From Streptomyces rhizosphaerihabitans (GTDB lineage: Bacteria; Actinomycetota; Actinomycetes; Streptomycetales; Streptomycetaceae), in NCBI RefSeq assembly GCF_025399795.1, contig NZ_JAODTZ010000023.1, positions 1-64,000 on the forward strand: a DNA stretch of 64,000 bases. The letters are read 5' to 3'. The notes beneath the pieces are model-generated. The model saw only the letters and a program-made list of their open reading frames with translations, had not been told where the DNA came from and searched no databases. The translations under genes and the position numbers were made by a program. This document shows positions 15,561 through 27,192 of this stretch, piece by piece. Numbering within the stretch: position 1 is the stretch's first letter; each line of letters opens with the position of its first letter.

Positions 15561-15730
15561 GCCCGTCACGTCCATGTGCCCGCCACGCCCAAGCGGCCCG
15601 TCACGTCCATGTGCCCGCCACGCCCAAGCGGCCCGTCACGTCTATGCGCCCCACGCCCAAGCGGTCCGCCACGTCCATGCACCCGCCACGGTCATGCGCT
15701 CGTCACGTCCATGCGCTCGCCACGCCGGTG
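15561..15730. repeat. degenerate ~35-base tandem repeats
   Basis: The 35-base unit GCCCGTCACGTCCATGTGCC plus CGCCACGCCCAAGCG occurs perfectly at 15561-15595 and 15596-15630. A 33-base variant follows at 15631-15663, with more diverged copies sharing CACGTCCATGC beyond. The repeat spacing disrupts any frame. The role is unknown. Confidence 0.85.
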
Positions 15731-15960
15731 CGGCCTGCCGCGGCCATGGGCCCAAGATGCCCGCACACCCACCACTGCAATGGGCCCAGCGCGGCGATGC
15801 GCCCACCACAACCATGTGCCCGCTACGACGCCCGCCCGCTTCTCGCGGTGGGCCGCGCTGCGGAGCCCCGCCTCTCGCGGTGAGCCGCCGGGATCCCGTG
15901 TTGCCGGATGCCCACACGGGCCGAAGATGGTGGGGGAGCGGCGGAGAGGAGCCCCCTGGC

Positions 15961-17472
15961 GTGGGACCGGACACGCACGCAGACGCACGCGGGGACAGGA
16001 TGCCGGCGGCGGCCGAGGGGGCCGATCCGCGGCGATGGCGCGCCCTGTGGGTCACCCTGGCGGCCGGGTTCATGAGCCTGCTCGACGTCACCATCGTCGC
16101 GGTGGCCCTGCCCTCGATGCAGCGCGACCTGCACGCCGGCGCCCCGTCCATCCAGTGGGTCGTCTCGGGCTACGCCCTCACCTTCGCGCTGGTCCTCGTG
16201 ACGGCCGGACGGCTGGGCGACGCCGTGGGCCGCCGGCGGATCTTCCTGTCCGCGCTCGCCGCCTTCGTCGTGTGCAGCGCCGCGGCGGGCGCCGCCCCGA
16301 CCATCACGCTCCTCATCGTGGCCCGACTGGCGCAGGGCGTGGCCGCCGGCTGCCTCGCACCGCAGAACTCCGCCCTCATCCAGCAGATGTTCCGCGGAGC
16401 CGAGCGCGGCCGGGCCTTCGGGCTCTTCGGTGCCACGGTCGGCATCTCCAGCGCGGTGGGCCCCGTGGTCGGCGGGCTGATCCTCATGCTCGCCGGCGGG
16501 CCCCAGGGCTGGCGCTGGATCTTCTACGTGAACGTACCGGTCGGAGCCGTCGCCTTCCTGCTGGGTGTGCGTCTGCTGCCCAAGGTCGCACCGGGCCGCC
16601 GCGAGCGACTGGACCTGCGAGGCGTCCTGCTGCTCGGCTGCGGTGTGCTCGCGATGATGCTTCCGCTGGTGCTCGCGGAGTCCGGCGGAGTACGGAAGCT
16701 GTGGTGGCTCTTCCCGGTGGGGCTGGTCCTCCTCGTGGCGTTCGCGCGGTGGGAGCGGCACCTGGCGGCGGGCGGCGGTCAGCCGCTCCTGCATCCCCGC
16801 CTGGTGACGAGCACGCGGGGCTACGCGGTCGGAGCGGCCATCGCCGCCCTGTACTTCGTGGGGTTCAGCGGAGTGTGGCTGGTGTTCGCCCTCTACTACC
16901 AGAACGGTCAGGGCTACTCTCCCCTGCGCTCAGGACTCGCCGTGACCCCATTCGCCATCGGTTCGGCCGCGGCGGCCGTGGTGGCCGGGCGGCTGGTGGA
17001 GCGGTTGGGGCGGCTGCTGACCGTCTGCGGTCTGGCCGCGGTCGCTGCCGGACTGGGCGGAGCGGTGCTGGTCCTGGGCCTCGCTCCCGGCGACACCGCC
17101 CTGTGGTTCGCGGCTCCCGTCCTGTTCGTCGGCGGTCTGGGCAGCGGCTGCGTCATCTCGCCCAACGTCACGATGACACTGCGGGACGTGCCGGTGCGGA
17201 TGGCGGGGGCGGCCGGTGGCGCGTTGCAGACGGCCCAGCGGCTGGGCGGCGCCGTCGGTACGGCCGCGCTGCCGGGGCTGTTCTACGTGGTGCTCGGCAC
17301 CGGCCGTCACGATTACCGCTCCGCCGTGGTGATCGCCATCGGCTCCGGGATCGTGTTCATCCTCGGCGCCCTCGGTCTCGCCGTTCACGACTGGCTGCGC
17401 GACCGCAAACCCCAGCCTCCGCCCTGCCCACCCGAACTGTCGCACGGCCACACCCACGCGAGTCAGCCCTGA
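15961..17472 (+). CDS. MFS drug-efflux transporter (DHA2/EmrB-like)
   Basis: A 503-residue membrane protein with about 14 hydrophobic segments, the number typical of DHA2 proton-driven drug exporters. Motifs: LWVTLAAGFMSLLDVTIVAVALP in the first helix (D at the usual position), GRLGDAVGRRRIF (motif A), RLAQGVAAGCLAPQN, GLFGATVGISSAVGPVVGG (motif C-like) and WRWIFYVNVPVG. The GTG at 15961 lies 12 bases from GAGGAG. A His/Pro tail ends the protein. It stands alone between two hairpins with no adjacent regulator, so its substrate cannot be inferred. Confidence 0.93.
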   Translation: MGPDTHADARGDRMPAAAEGADPRRWRALWVTLAAGFMSLLDVTIVAVALPSMQRDLHAGAPSIQWVVSGYALTFALVLVTAGRLGDAVGRRRIFLSALAAFVVCSAAAGAAPTITLLIVARLAQGVAAGCLAPQNSALIQQMFRGAERGRAFGLFGATVGISSAVGPVVGGLILMLAGGPQGWRWIFYVNVPVGAVAFLLGVRLLPKVAPGRRERLDLRGVLLLGCGVLAMMLPLVLAESGGVRKLWWLFPVGLVLLVAFARWERHLAAGGGQPLLHPRLVTSTRGYAVGAAIAALYFVGFSGVWLVFALYYQNGQGYSPLRSGLAVTPFAIGSAAAAVVAGRLVERLGRLLTVCGLAAVAAGLGGAVLVLGLAPGDTALWFAAPVLFVGGLGSGCVISPNVTMTLRDVPVRMAGAAGGALQTAQRLGGAVGTAALPGLFYVVLGTGRHDYRSAVVIAIGSGIVFILGALGLAVHDWLRDRKPQPPPCPPELSHGHTHASQP

Positions 17473-18056
17473 GGGACGGCCCGCTGCGGGCCGATCCTCG
17501 GAGGGCAGTGTCCACCGAGGATCGGCCGATCAGCCGAGTAACCGATCAGCGGAGCAGCTGACCAGCTGAGCGTCCGGCGGCCCGCCGAGCGCACTCTTCT
17601 CCGCCAGGAGGCATCCGGACGCCGGGCCGCACGCGTCAGCGATGGCAGCCGCGTTCACAGCTGTCTCACAGGGGCCGAGAAGGTCCGACCGGGGTGATGA
17701 ACTCGCAGTAGGCAATGGTCAGTTCAAGCCGATCTCTTGTCGCCTTCATGACAAGACCATCGGCGGGATGTCACTCTGCTGTCGAACATTCACGCTTCGT
17801 TCACACCCCCCACCCCTCATCCCTCACCAGCGCACCCGCGTCAACGCATCCGTCACCCTCGCGGTGCGCACGCTCATGATCCGCCCCTCATGATCCGCCC
17901 CCTCACGATCCACGCGCCGCCGAGTCCGCGAGCGCTTTCGTGCGGGCACTTTCTGCGGCGCTCCTTCCAGTCCAGCTCTCCGCGGACCGGCCGTATCCCG
18001 TCGGTCCGGTCGCCCAGGGTCTCCACCCGGGCCAGCCCCCGCAGAAGGAGATGACC
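17473..18056. other. intergenic region upstream of the metalloprotease
   Basis: No gene. It begins with the MFS terminator (17489-17527). Around 17733-17755 is CTTGTC-N8-GACAAG, a short inverted repeat that could be an operator, followed at 17785-17805 by repeats of TTCAC/TTCGTTCAC. The end carries the ribosome binding site AGAAGGAG (18043-18050). Confidence 0.5.
17489..17527 (+). terminator. 13-bp hairpin after the MFS gene
   Basis: Arms 17489-17501 (GGCCGATCCTCGG) and 17515-17527 are perfectly complementary around a 13-base loop, 17 bases after the MFS stop. Confidence 0.75.
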
Positions 18057-20339
18057 TTGAACCGGCAACACCCTTCCGCCCGTCGGCGCAGACGCGCCGC
18101 AGTCCTCGCCCTCACCACCGCGAGCTCGTTATTGGCCCTCGCCGTCCAGCCGGGCTCCGCGTCCGCCGCCTCCGCGGACCCCGTTCCCGCGAGAAGCGTT
18201 GCCAAGATCGTCGCCCAGCCCCGGGCCGGTGCCGCCCAGATGCCGCTGTCGCCCGCCAGACGCACCGCCCTCGTCAGGAGCGCCGCAGCGACGGTGGGCA
18301 CCACCGCGAAGCGGCTCGGACTCGGCACGCGGGAGAAACTCGTCGTCAAGGATGTCGTCCAGGACGTGGACGGTACGACCCACACGCGGTACGAGCGCAC
18401 CTTCGCGGGACTTCCGGTGGTCGGTGGTGATCTGGTCGAGCACCTGAAGGACGGCCGGAGCACCGTGTCCGAGGCCGGTCGGGCCACCATCGCCGTGCCG
18501 AGCACCAAGCCGAGGATCGCCGCCGCCGAGGCCGCGGCGAAGGCCCTCGCGGTGGGCAGGAAGGCGGCCGTCGGGCGAGCCCGGGTCGACGGGGCACCCC
18601 GGCTCGTCGTCTGGGCCGCGGGCACCCGCCCGGTCCTTGCCTGGGAGTCGGTGATCGAGGGCTTCCAGCACGACGGCACACCGAGCGAACTCCATGTCGT
18701 CACCGACGCGGCCACCGGCAAGGTCGCCTCCCGGTACGAGGGCGTGGACACCGGCACGGGCACGGGCCAGTACGCGGGCACGGTGCCGCTCTCCACCACG
18801 CCGGCCGGATCGACGTATCAACTGGTCGACGCCGACCGTGCGGGCCACCGCACCTACGACCTCAACCAGGGAACCTCGGGCACCGGAACGCTCTATACGG
18901 ATGACAACGATGTCTGGGGTGACGGTACCCAGAGCGACCGGCAGACCGCCGGCGTCGACGTCGCCTACGGAGCGGCAGCGACCTGGGACTACTACAAGGA
19001 CGTCTTCGGCCGTAACGGCATCCGCAACGACGGTGTGGCCGCCTACAGCCGGGCCCACTACGGCAACAGCTACGTCAACGCCTTCTGGTCCGACAGCTGC
19101 TTCTGCATGACCTACGGCGACGGCTCGAACAACGCCAAGCCCCTGACGGCGCTGGATGTGGCGGCCCACGAGATGAGCCACGGCGTCACCAGCGCCACCG
19201 CGAACCTGACGTACTCGGGAGAGTCCGGCGGGCTCAACGAAGCGACGTCGGACATCTTCGCCGCGGCGGTGGAGTTCCACGCGAACCTCCAGGCCGACGT
19301 GCCCGACTACCTGGTCGGCGAGAAGATCGACATCCGCGGCAACGGCACGCCGCTGCGCTACATGGACAAGCCCTCCAAGGACGGTTCCTCCCGCGACTAC
19401 TGGGACTCCTCGCTGGGCGGCATCGACGTCCACTACTCCTCGGGGCCGGCGAACCACTTCTTCTACCTGCTCTCCGAGGGGAGCGGCCCGAAGACCGTCA
19501 ACGGCGTGTCGTACGACAGCCCGACCCACGACGGCCTGGCCGTGACCGGTATCGGCATCGAGAACGCCGCCCGGATCTGGTACCGCGCGCTGACGACGTA
19601 CATGACGTCGACGACCGACTACGCCGGTGCCCGGGTCGCCACCCTCCAGGCCGCGGCCGATCTCTTCGGGGCCTACAGCGGCACCTATCTGGCCGTGGCC
19701 GACGCCTGGGCGGGCATCAACGTCGGTGACCGCATCGCCCTGGGGGTCAACATCGCCCCGGTCGCCGACCAGACCTCGGGGGTCGGCCAGGAGGTGTCCC
19801 TCCAGGTGAACGCGTACACCACCAACACCGACGCGAGCCTGACCTACGCAGCCACCGGCCTGCCGGACGGTCTGGCCATCAGCGACACCGGACTGATCTC
19901 CGGGGTCCCGACCACGATCGGGACCAGTGACGCGACGGTCACGGTGACCGACAGCACCGGCGCGGCCGTGTCGGTGGCCTTCCAGTGGCGGATCGCGAAC
20001 ATCTACGCCAACAGCACCCGGGTGGACATCCCCGACCTGGGGGCGGCGGTCGAGTCGCCCATCACGATCACGGGCCGGCCCGGCAACGCCTCGGCGGCCA
20101 CCGAGGTCTACGTCAACATCATCCACACCTACCGCGGTGATCTGAAGGTCGACCTCGTCGGCCCCGACGGCACCGTGTACTCGCTGCTGAACCGCAGCGG
20201 CGGTTCGGCCGACAACGTGGACCAGACGTTCACGGTGGACGCCTCGGCGCAGCCGGTCGACGGCACCTGGAAGCTGCGCGTCCAAGACCTCGCGTCGATC
20301 GACGTGGGCTACATCCAGCAGTGGCGGATCACGCCCTGA
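18057..20339 (+). CDS. secreted M4 neutral metalloprotease with Ig-like and P domains
   Basis: An extracellular thermolysin-type zinc protease of ~760 residues. AGAAGGAG ends directly at ATG 18051 (zero spacing), so the TTG six bases further (18057) is the better-placed start; ATG 18051 is the alternative. Order: signal peptide (to ~38, ending SASAA), FTP/PepSY propeptide (KRLGLGTREKLVVKDV, RYERTFAGLPVVGG), and catalytic domain with HEMSH (His371 and His375) and GGLNEATSD (Glu395), the zinc ligands. An Ig-like repeat (~566-640, GLPDGLAISDTGLISGVPT) and a proprotein-convertase P-domain (~650-760, HTYRGDLKVDLVGPDGT) follow. A strong hairpin comes next. The protein is self-processed by family knowledge. 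Confidence 0.93.
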   Translation: MNRQHPSARRRRRAAVLALTTASSLLALAVQPGSASAASADPVPARSVAKIVAQPRAGAAQMPLSPARRTALVRSAAATVGTTAKRLGLGTREKLVVKDVVQDVDGTTHTRYERTFAGLPVVGGDLVEHLKDGRSTVSEAGRATIAVPSTKPRIAAAEAAAKALAVGRKAAVGRARVDGAPRLVVWAAGTRPVLAWESVIEGFQHDGTPSELHVVTDAATGKVASRYEGVDTGTGTGQYAGTVPLSTTPAGSTYQLVDADRAGHRTYDLNQGTSGTGTLYTDDNDVWGDGTQSDRQTAGVDVAYGAAATWDYYKDVFGRNGIRNDGVAAYSRAHYGNSYVNAFWSDSCFCMTYGDGSNNAKPLTALDVAAHEMSHGVTSATANLTYSGESGGLNEATSDIFAAAVEFHANLQADVPDYLVGEKIDIRGNGTPLRYMDKPSKDGSSRDYWDSSLGGIDVHYSSGPANHFFYLLSEGSGPKTVNGVSYDSPTHDGLAVTGIGIENAARIWYRALTTYMTSTTDYAGARVATLQAAADLFGAYSGTYLAVADAWAGINVGDRIALGVNIAPVADQTSGVGQEVSLQVNAYTTNTDASLTYAATGLPDGLAISDTGLISGVPTTIGTSDATVTVTDSTGAAVSVAFQWRIANIYANSTRVDIPDLGAAVESPITITGRPGNASAATEVYVNIIHTYRGDLKVDLVGPDGTVYSLLNRSGGSADNVDQTFTVDASAQPVDGTWKLRVQDLASIDVGYIQQWRITP

Positions 20340-20856
20340 CCCAGGATCGAACCGTGCCCGTCCGGACCGCTTTCGCGGACCGGACGGGCTTGCTGTTTGT
20401 GCCGAGTGCCCGCGGTCGTCCCGCCGTTGCGGCGGCAGGCGTCCCCGGACGCTCGGCTTCTGTGCGTCCTCGGCTGTTTGTCCTCGATCGTGAGTTTCGT
20501 GATCTTCCCGAACGCGGGTTCCGTGACGGGCTGCCCGGGTGTCCCGCGCCCCTCCACGCCCTCCCGTGTCTTCAAGCCTTGACGGATCCGAGTGGCCTCC
20601 GGTCCGTCCGTGACGCCCCCCGTCCAGGTCAAACCCCATGAAGTGGCCCACCAACGGGGCCTCCGTGCGTACGAGTTGAAGAAACTCGTGTCGTGGGACT
20701 TGCCACCTTGATGGTTCATTACTTAAATCAAAGCGTGAACTAAGAGTGCCGGAAGGCCAGTTCATACCCCTCCCTCTCACATGGCAGAGCTGTGTCCTCA
20801 GCTCCCGATTCAGTGTGTCCGCTCCGCTCGTCACCCCACCCGCATGGAGTCACGGC
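20340..20856. other. intergenic region, ~517 bases
   Basis: No gene. It holds the terminator at 20356-20389, a 7-bp inverted repeat ACGAGTT-gaaga-AACTCGT (20671-20689) and an AT-rich stretch at 20708-20745 (TTCATTACTTAAATCAAAG) that is probably the promoter region of the discoidin gene. The ribosome binding site GGAG is at 20846-20849. Confidence 0.5.
20356..20389 (+). terminator. 14-bp hairpin with one mismatch after the metalloprotease
   Basis: GCCCGTCCGG (20356-20365), A, CCGC, loop TTTC, GCGG, A, CCGGACGGGC (20380-20389) form a stem with one internal A-A mismatch, followed by TTGCTGTTTGT. Confidence 0.85.
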
Positions 20857-23400
<2,544 letters not shown>

Positions 23401-23432
23401 CGTGACCTGAACGGCGCCGACTGACAGGCACG

Positions 23433-23477
23433 CGGGTGCCGGTGCTCCACCCCGTTGAGGGGGAGCACCGGCACCCG
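23433..23477. terminator. 16-bp perfect hairpin between convergent genes
   Basis: Arms 23433-23448 (CGGGTGCCGGTGCTCC) and 23462-23477 are perfectly complementary around a 13-base loop. It lies between the plus-strand discoidin gene and the minus-strand gene ending at 23522, so it can serve both. Confidence 0.85.
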
Positions 23478-23521
23478 TGAGTCGTCGGTGGCGGGCCGGA
23501 CCCGCCGGCGCCGTCGTGCGC

Positions 23522-23908
23522 TCAGGCGGAGCGGTGTCCCGAACGGGAGTCCAGCGTGGCTCCCGTCGTGTCGAGCGGCGCGTCGAGAGGCAGGTCGTGA
23601 GCCCGGGGTGCTTCCCTGTCCGGCGGTCCGGCCGATCCGGCCGGTCCCATCGGCTCCACCAGGGCGGCGTGGGCGAGGAGGCGACGGGCCAGTTCACGTG
23701 CCTCGGCGGGGGTCAGGGAGGCCCAAACCCCGTGCTCGTCGCCCTGGTCGGGGCCCACGTCCAGAGTGACGCGGCCGATCGGCCGGTCCGGCGTGGCCAG
23801 CCGCAGCTCCTTCACGGAGATCCTGCGGCCGCAGGAAGTCACCAAGGGCAAGTCGCCCGGCTCACCCGCCCCGGCCCCCTGTAGCCGCCGTTGTCCGGAC
23901 GCCATCAT
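23522..23908 (-). CDS. small protein of unknown function
   Basis: About 128 residues from MMASGQRRL (23908); an ATG at 23956 is also in frame. The core reads ISVKELRLATPDRPIGRVTLDVGPDQ, GVWASLTPAEARELARRLLAHAALV, a beta-hairpin followed by an amphipathic helix; the tail is Pro/Ala/Asp-rich. Similar small proteins are common in streptomycetes, but I know no function. It is transcribed alone toward the hairpin at 23433-23477. Confidence 0.6.
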   Translation of the reverse strand: MMASGQRRLQGAGAGEPGDLPLVTSCGRRISVKELRLATPDRPIGRVTLDVGPDQGDEHGVWASLTPAEARELARRLLAHAALVEPMGPAGSAGPPDREAPRAHDLPLDAPLDTTGATLDSRSGHRSA

Positions 23909-24179
23909 CGCTCTCACGCCTTTCCACGAACAGAGCCGCCGGGCGGCCCACCGCACCAGGTGACACTCCGCGTCCCGGCACCAGCCGGGCTATTCAGATC
24001 AGCGTCGAGCGGTACGGGTTTGTTCCCCGTCTCCGACCGTCACGCGCCCGCGCAACCGGTCGCGCCGGGCCGCCTGTCGGGCCCGTGCGTCTCGAACGCG
24101 CGGTGGTGTTCACGCGTTTGACGGAATCCGGTGGTCGCGAGTCCGGCGCCGCTGGATCCGCGACCGGTGACCGGTCGGG

Positions 24180-25136
24180 TCAGCGGTGGGCGGAACCCTT
24201 GGGGCGCAGGGCCCCGAGGCGCTCCAGGAGCAGGCCCTCCCTGGTGGACCAGGGGGAGATCTCCACGCTCGTGGCCCGGCAGGCCTCCATCAGGGCCTCC
24301 GCGACCAGCGCCCCGGCCAGTGACTGCCCGGCCCGGTGACGTGAGATACCGGGCAGCCGGCCGCGGCCCGCGGACCCGTTCTTGGCCAGCACGCCGACCG
24401 CGGCCCGTACGTCGTCAAGGGTCAGCCGCTGCGGGGCACCGGAACGGTCGCGGCCGGCGTTGGTGGTGTAGCGGGCGAGCTGGGTGAAGGTCTTGGAACA
24501 GGCCAGCACGCGCCCGTCCGGCTCGGCCCTCGGCAGGTCGGCCACCTCGGTGAGGCGGTCGCTCAGGTGGTCGCGTACCTCGGCCAGTCGCCGCTTCGAG
24601 GACACGGCCTCCCCGAGTTTCCAGTCGCGGGTGACCGTCCGGGCGCCCAGCGGCAGGGAGAGGACCGTACGGGGCTGCTTGGCCGTGCCGGACGCGATCT
24701 CCACGGTCCCGCCGCCGATGTCCAGCACCAGCAGGGAACCGGCCCGCGTGCCCGCCCAATGGCGTGCGGCCACATAGGCCAGGCGGGCCTCCTCCTCGCC
24801 GGACAGCACCCGCAGCCGGGTGCCGGTGGCGTGGGCCACCTGGGCGAGGACCTCCTCGCGATTGGGCGCGTCGCGAATCACCGACGTGGCGAAGGCGTAC
24901 ACCTCCGGCAAGGACTCCCGGTCCTCCGCGAGTGTTTCGGCCACGGCCCGCTGCACACTGCGTACGCCTGATTTGCCCAGCCGTCCCGTGGCGTCGAGCG
25001 TCTCGTGCAACTGGAGCCGTACCTTTCGGGACAGCACGGGCTCCATGTCGACCCCGGCGCGTCGCCGCGCCACGGTGAGCAGCGCGCTGTGACATCCGAC
25101 GTCTAGTACACCTGCCTGCCGCACTGTGTTAACCAC
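24180..25136 (-). CDS. Ppx/GppA family phosphatase
   Basis: A 318-residue member of the exopolyphosphatase/guanosine-pentaphosphatase family (ASKHA fold). It shows the N-terminal VLDVGCHSALLTVA (phosphate loop 1), VYAFATSVIRDAPN, LSGEEEARLAY with the conserved Glu, LLVLDIGGGTVEIA (loop 2) and GRVLACSKTFTQLARY. The length matches the short actinobacterial Ppx type lacking the C-terminal HD domain of E. coli Ppx. It hydrolyses polyphosphate or pppGpp by family. The start is GTG 25136; a second GTG twelve bases later would also fit. Confidence 0.9.
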   Translation of the reverse strand: MVNTVRQAGVLDVGCHSALLTVARRRAGVDMEPVLSRKVRLQLHETLDATGRLGKSGVRSVQRAVAETLAEDRESLPEVYAFATSVIRDAPNREEVLAQVAHATGTRLRVLSGEEEARLAYVAARHWAGTRAGSLLVLDIGGGTVEIASGTAKQPRTVLSLPLGARTVTRDWKLGEAVSSKRRLAEVRDHLSDRLTEVADLPRAEPDGRVLACSKTFTQLARYTTNAGRDRSGAPQRLTLDDVRAAVGVLAKNGSAGRGRLPGISRHRAGQSLAGALVAEALMEACRATSVEISPWSTREGLLLERLGALRPKGSAHR

Positions 25137-25327
25137 CCGTTTTCCTGCCGAAGGAGATCTGCGAACTCACCATTGTCCCGCAAGGCGGCCACTGTGACGC
25201 GACACGATTTCGTTTCGGCTCTTCAGGGCGCTCTTCAGGGTGCCACGGCGACTCCGCGCGGCTGCCGACGGCGACTTCGCACGCACTACCGTGTTCCCCG
25301 CTGTCGCACGGGTGACGGGGCTCGGTG

Positions 25328-25804
25328 TCAGGTGACCGGGTGGCTCAGATCACTGTCCGGCGTGTCGGCCAGGGTCACCACGGCGGTGATCCGCTTGCCC
25401 ACGGGTTCCCGGTGCATCTCGAAGGCGTGGCACACGGCCATCACGATTTCCAGCCCGTGCTGGCCGACCCGGCCCGCGTCGGCGGCCCGCGCCACCGGAA
25501 GGGTCGGGTCGGAATCCCAGACGGTCGCCTTCACGGCGCCCTGGTCGACCTCCAGCGACAACAGGCAGGGTCCGGCCGCGTACTTGACCGCGTTGGTCAC
25601 CAGTTCGCTGACGACCAGGGGCACCATGCCCATCACCCGTCCGGAGACGGGCAGTCCGGCGACCGCCTGCACCCGCGTCAGGAAGTCACGGGTGAACGCC
25701 CGCGCCTGAGCGATGCACGCGGAGTCACCGTCGTACGCGACGGACGCCTCGATGAGTGCACCCCGCTGTTCTTGCTGTCCCGCTTCGCTCACCCGTCGGC
25801 CCAT
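25328..25804 (-). CDS. RsbW-like ATP-binding protein
   Basis: A 158-residue single-domain GHKL ATPase of the anti-sigma/serine-kinase type common in Streptomyces. N-box: VSELVTNAVKYA. G1 box: VKATVWDSDP. G2 region: GRVGQHGLEIVMAVC. It has an N-terminal helix with ARAFTRDFLTRV. It would bind ATP and probably a sigma factor or anti-anti-sigma partner, but neither is adjacent, so the partner is unknown. Upstream 25137-25327 is non-coding. Confidence 0.85.
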   Translation of the reverse strand: MGRRVSEAGQQEQRGALIEASVAYDGDSACIAQARAFTRDFLTRVQAVAGLPVSGRVMGMVPLVVSELVTNAVKYAAGPCLLSLEVDQGAVKATVWDSDPTLPVARAADAGRVGQHGLEIVMAVCHAFEMHREPVGKRITAVVTLADTPDSDLSHPVT

Positions 25805-25919
25805 ACGATCCGTCCCGCGTCCACCCTCTTCGACGTTCGGCGTCTGCCCCGGAAACGCCGCTTCACTCCACCCGGCCGCGTCATCGTTCGCCGGGGCCCG
25901 CCGCCGGGTCCCGGCACGG

Positions 25920-26360
25920 TCAGCCGTCGGCGATCGTCACGGTGACGGGGGTGCCGGCCTCCACCGTGCGGCTGACGGTGCAGAGCTTGTCGTGGGAGGT
26001 CTTGACGGCCCGGGGGAGGATCGCACGGGCGCGGTCGCCGGATTCGCCGTCCGGGAACGCCACGGAGAAGGTGACCGCGAGGTCGGTCATCCGGTTTCCG
26101 AGCTCGTCGGCGATCTTGTTTCCGGTCACGGTCAGGGTGAACGTCGAGGGCTCCGCATGACGGGCGGTCGCGACATCGACGTCGGCCGCGGTGCAGCCTC
26201 CGATGGCGGCGAGCAGCAACTCGACCGGGGTGAACGCGTCCTCCCCGTCGGGGCCGGAACCGGTACCGAAGGCGATCGTCCCGCCGCGCGCGTTCGTCGC
26301 GGTGAAGTGCCCGGTGCCGGTCCGCTCCACGGTGACGCGGCGCAGGTTGTTGTCGGTCAT
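25920..26360 (-). CDS. OsmC family peroxiredoxin-like protein
   Basis: A 146-residue OsmC/Ohr superfamily protein from ATG 26360. The two redox cysteines are visible: C56 in AAIGGCTAADV and C127 in HDKLCTVSRTVE. Members reduce organic hydroperoxides with a thiol partner, or act in osmotic stress. The sequence EDAFTPVELLLAA is the usual substrate-site helix. No OhrR-type regulator is adjacent. Cytosolic. Confidence 0.9.
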   Translation of the reverse strand: MTDNNLRRVTVERTGTGHFTATNARGGTIAFGTGSGPDGEDAFTPVELLLAAIGGCTAADVDVATARHAEPSTFTLTVTGNKIADELGNRMTDLAVTFSVAFPDGESGDRARAILPRAVKTSHDKLCTVSRTVEAGTPVTVTIADG

Positions 26361-26514
26361 ACCGCCGACCCTAATGTCGGGGCGCAGCACCCGCCTCGGA
26401 TGCGCCTCCGCCCGGTCACCGACCGCGGCCACGCCGGCCGGTCGTCCGCCGGCGGAGGCTTTGCGCCGGCTGCCGAGGCGGAGTACGCGCGCAACCCCCG
26501 ACGGCCTCGGGAAG

Positions 26515-27192
26515 TCAGTCGGGTGGGTTCGGGCGGACGACGCCGAGGTCGTAGGCGAGGATGACCGCCTGGACGCGGTCGCGGGCTCCGACCTTCGACA
26601 GGACGCGGCCGACATGGGTCTTGACGGTGGATTCCGCCACGACCAGACGTTCGGCGATCTCGCTGTTGCTCCAGCCCTCGCCGATGGCGACGAAGATCTC
26701 GTACTCCCGCTCGGTGAGGGCGCGTACACGGGTGTCGTCCTGCGGTTTCCCGGTCGAGGAATCGCGGGGGAGGTGCTGGGCGTAGGCGTCCAGGAGGCGG
26801 CGGGTAAGGGCGGGGGCGATCACCGCGTCGCCCGCGGCGACCGCGCGGATACCGGCGAGCAGTTCCTCCGGATGGGCGTCCTTGAGGAGGAATCCGCTGG
26901 CTCCCGCGCGCAGGGCCGCGTAGGCGTATTCGTCCAGGTCGAACGTGGTCAGGATGAGGACGCGGGAGCGGCCGCCGGACGCGACGACCCGACGGGTGGC
27001 CTCGATGCCGTCCATGCCGGGCATCCGTACGTCCATGAGGATCACGTCGGGGCGGAGTTCGGCCGCCCTGCGGACGGCGTCGCCGCCGTGGGACGCCTCG
27101 CCGACGACATCGGTGTCCGGCGTGCTCTCCAGGAGCATGCGAAAGCCGAGGCGCTGAAGCGGCTGGTCGTCGACGATGAGCACACTGGTCAC
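26515..27192 (-). CDS. LuxR-family response regulator
   Basis: A 225-residue NarL-type regulator. Its receiver domain has the acidic pair in VLIVDDQ, the phospho-acceptor Asp in VILMDVRMPGMDG, the Thr in LTTF and the Lys in FLLKDAHPEELL. The C-terminal helix-turn-helix is LTEREYEIFVAIGEGWSNSE and VVAESTVKTHVGRVLSKVGA. Its GTG start overlaps the histidine-kinase stop by four bases, so the two form a co-translated two-component system. The neighbouring ABC exporter is a plausible target (inference). Confidence 0.93.
   Translation of the reverse strand: MTSVLIVDDQPLQRLGFRMLLESTPDTDVVGEASHGGDAVRRAAELRPDVILMDVRMPGMDGIEATRRVVASGGRSRVLILTTFDLDEYAYAALRAGASGFLLKDAHPEELLAGIRAVAAGDAVIAPALTRRLLDAYAQHLPRDSSTGKPQDDTRVRALTEREYEIFVAIGEGWSNSEIAERLVVAESTVKTHVGRVLSKVGARDRVQAVILAYDLGVVRPNPPD

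Larger units (their letters stand above)
15471..15960. other. intergenic region with terminator and repeat array
   Basis: No gene. It contains the terminator hairpin 15523-15552, the degenerate ~35-base repeat array 15561-15730, and a GGAGAGGAG ribosome binding site just before the MFS start at 15961. Long frames through it encode only repeat-derived Arg/Pro/His sequence. Confidence 0.6.

Noticed and set aside
15561..15730. Repeat array as a CRISPR
   Set aside because: Units are directly adjacent without unique spacers, and no cas gene is present.
15502..15960. Extension of the MFS frame through the repeat array
   Set aside because: It would translate a terminator and tandem repeats; GTG 15961 has a proper ribosome binding site.
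18129..20834. 901-codon minus-strand frame opposite the M4 protease
   Set aside because: Asp/Gly/Val-rich antisense frame, typical of high-GC coding DNA.
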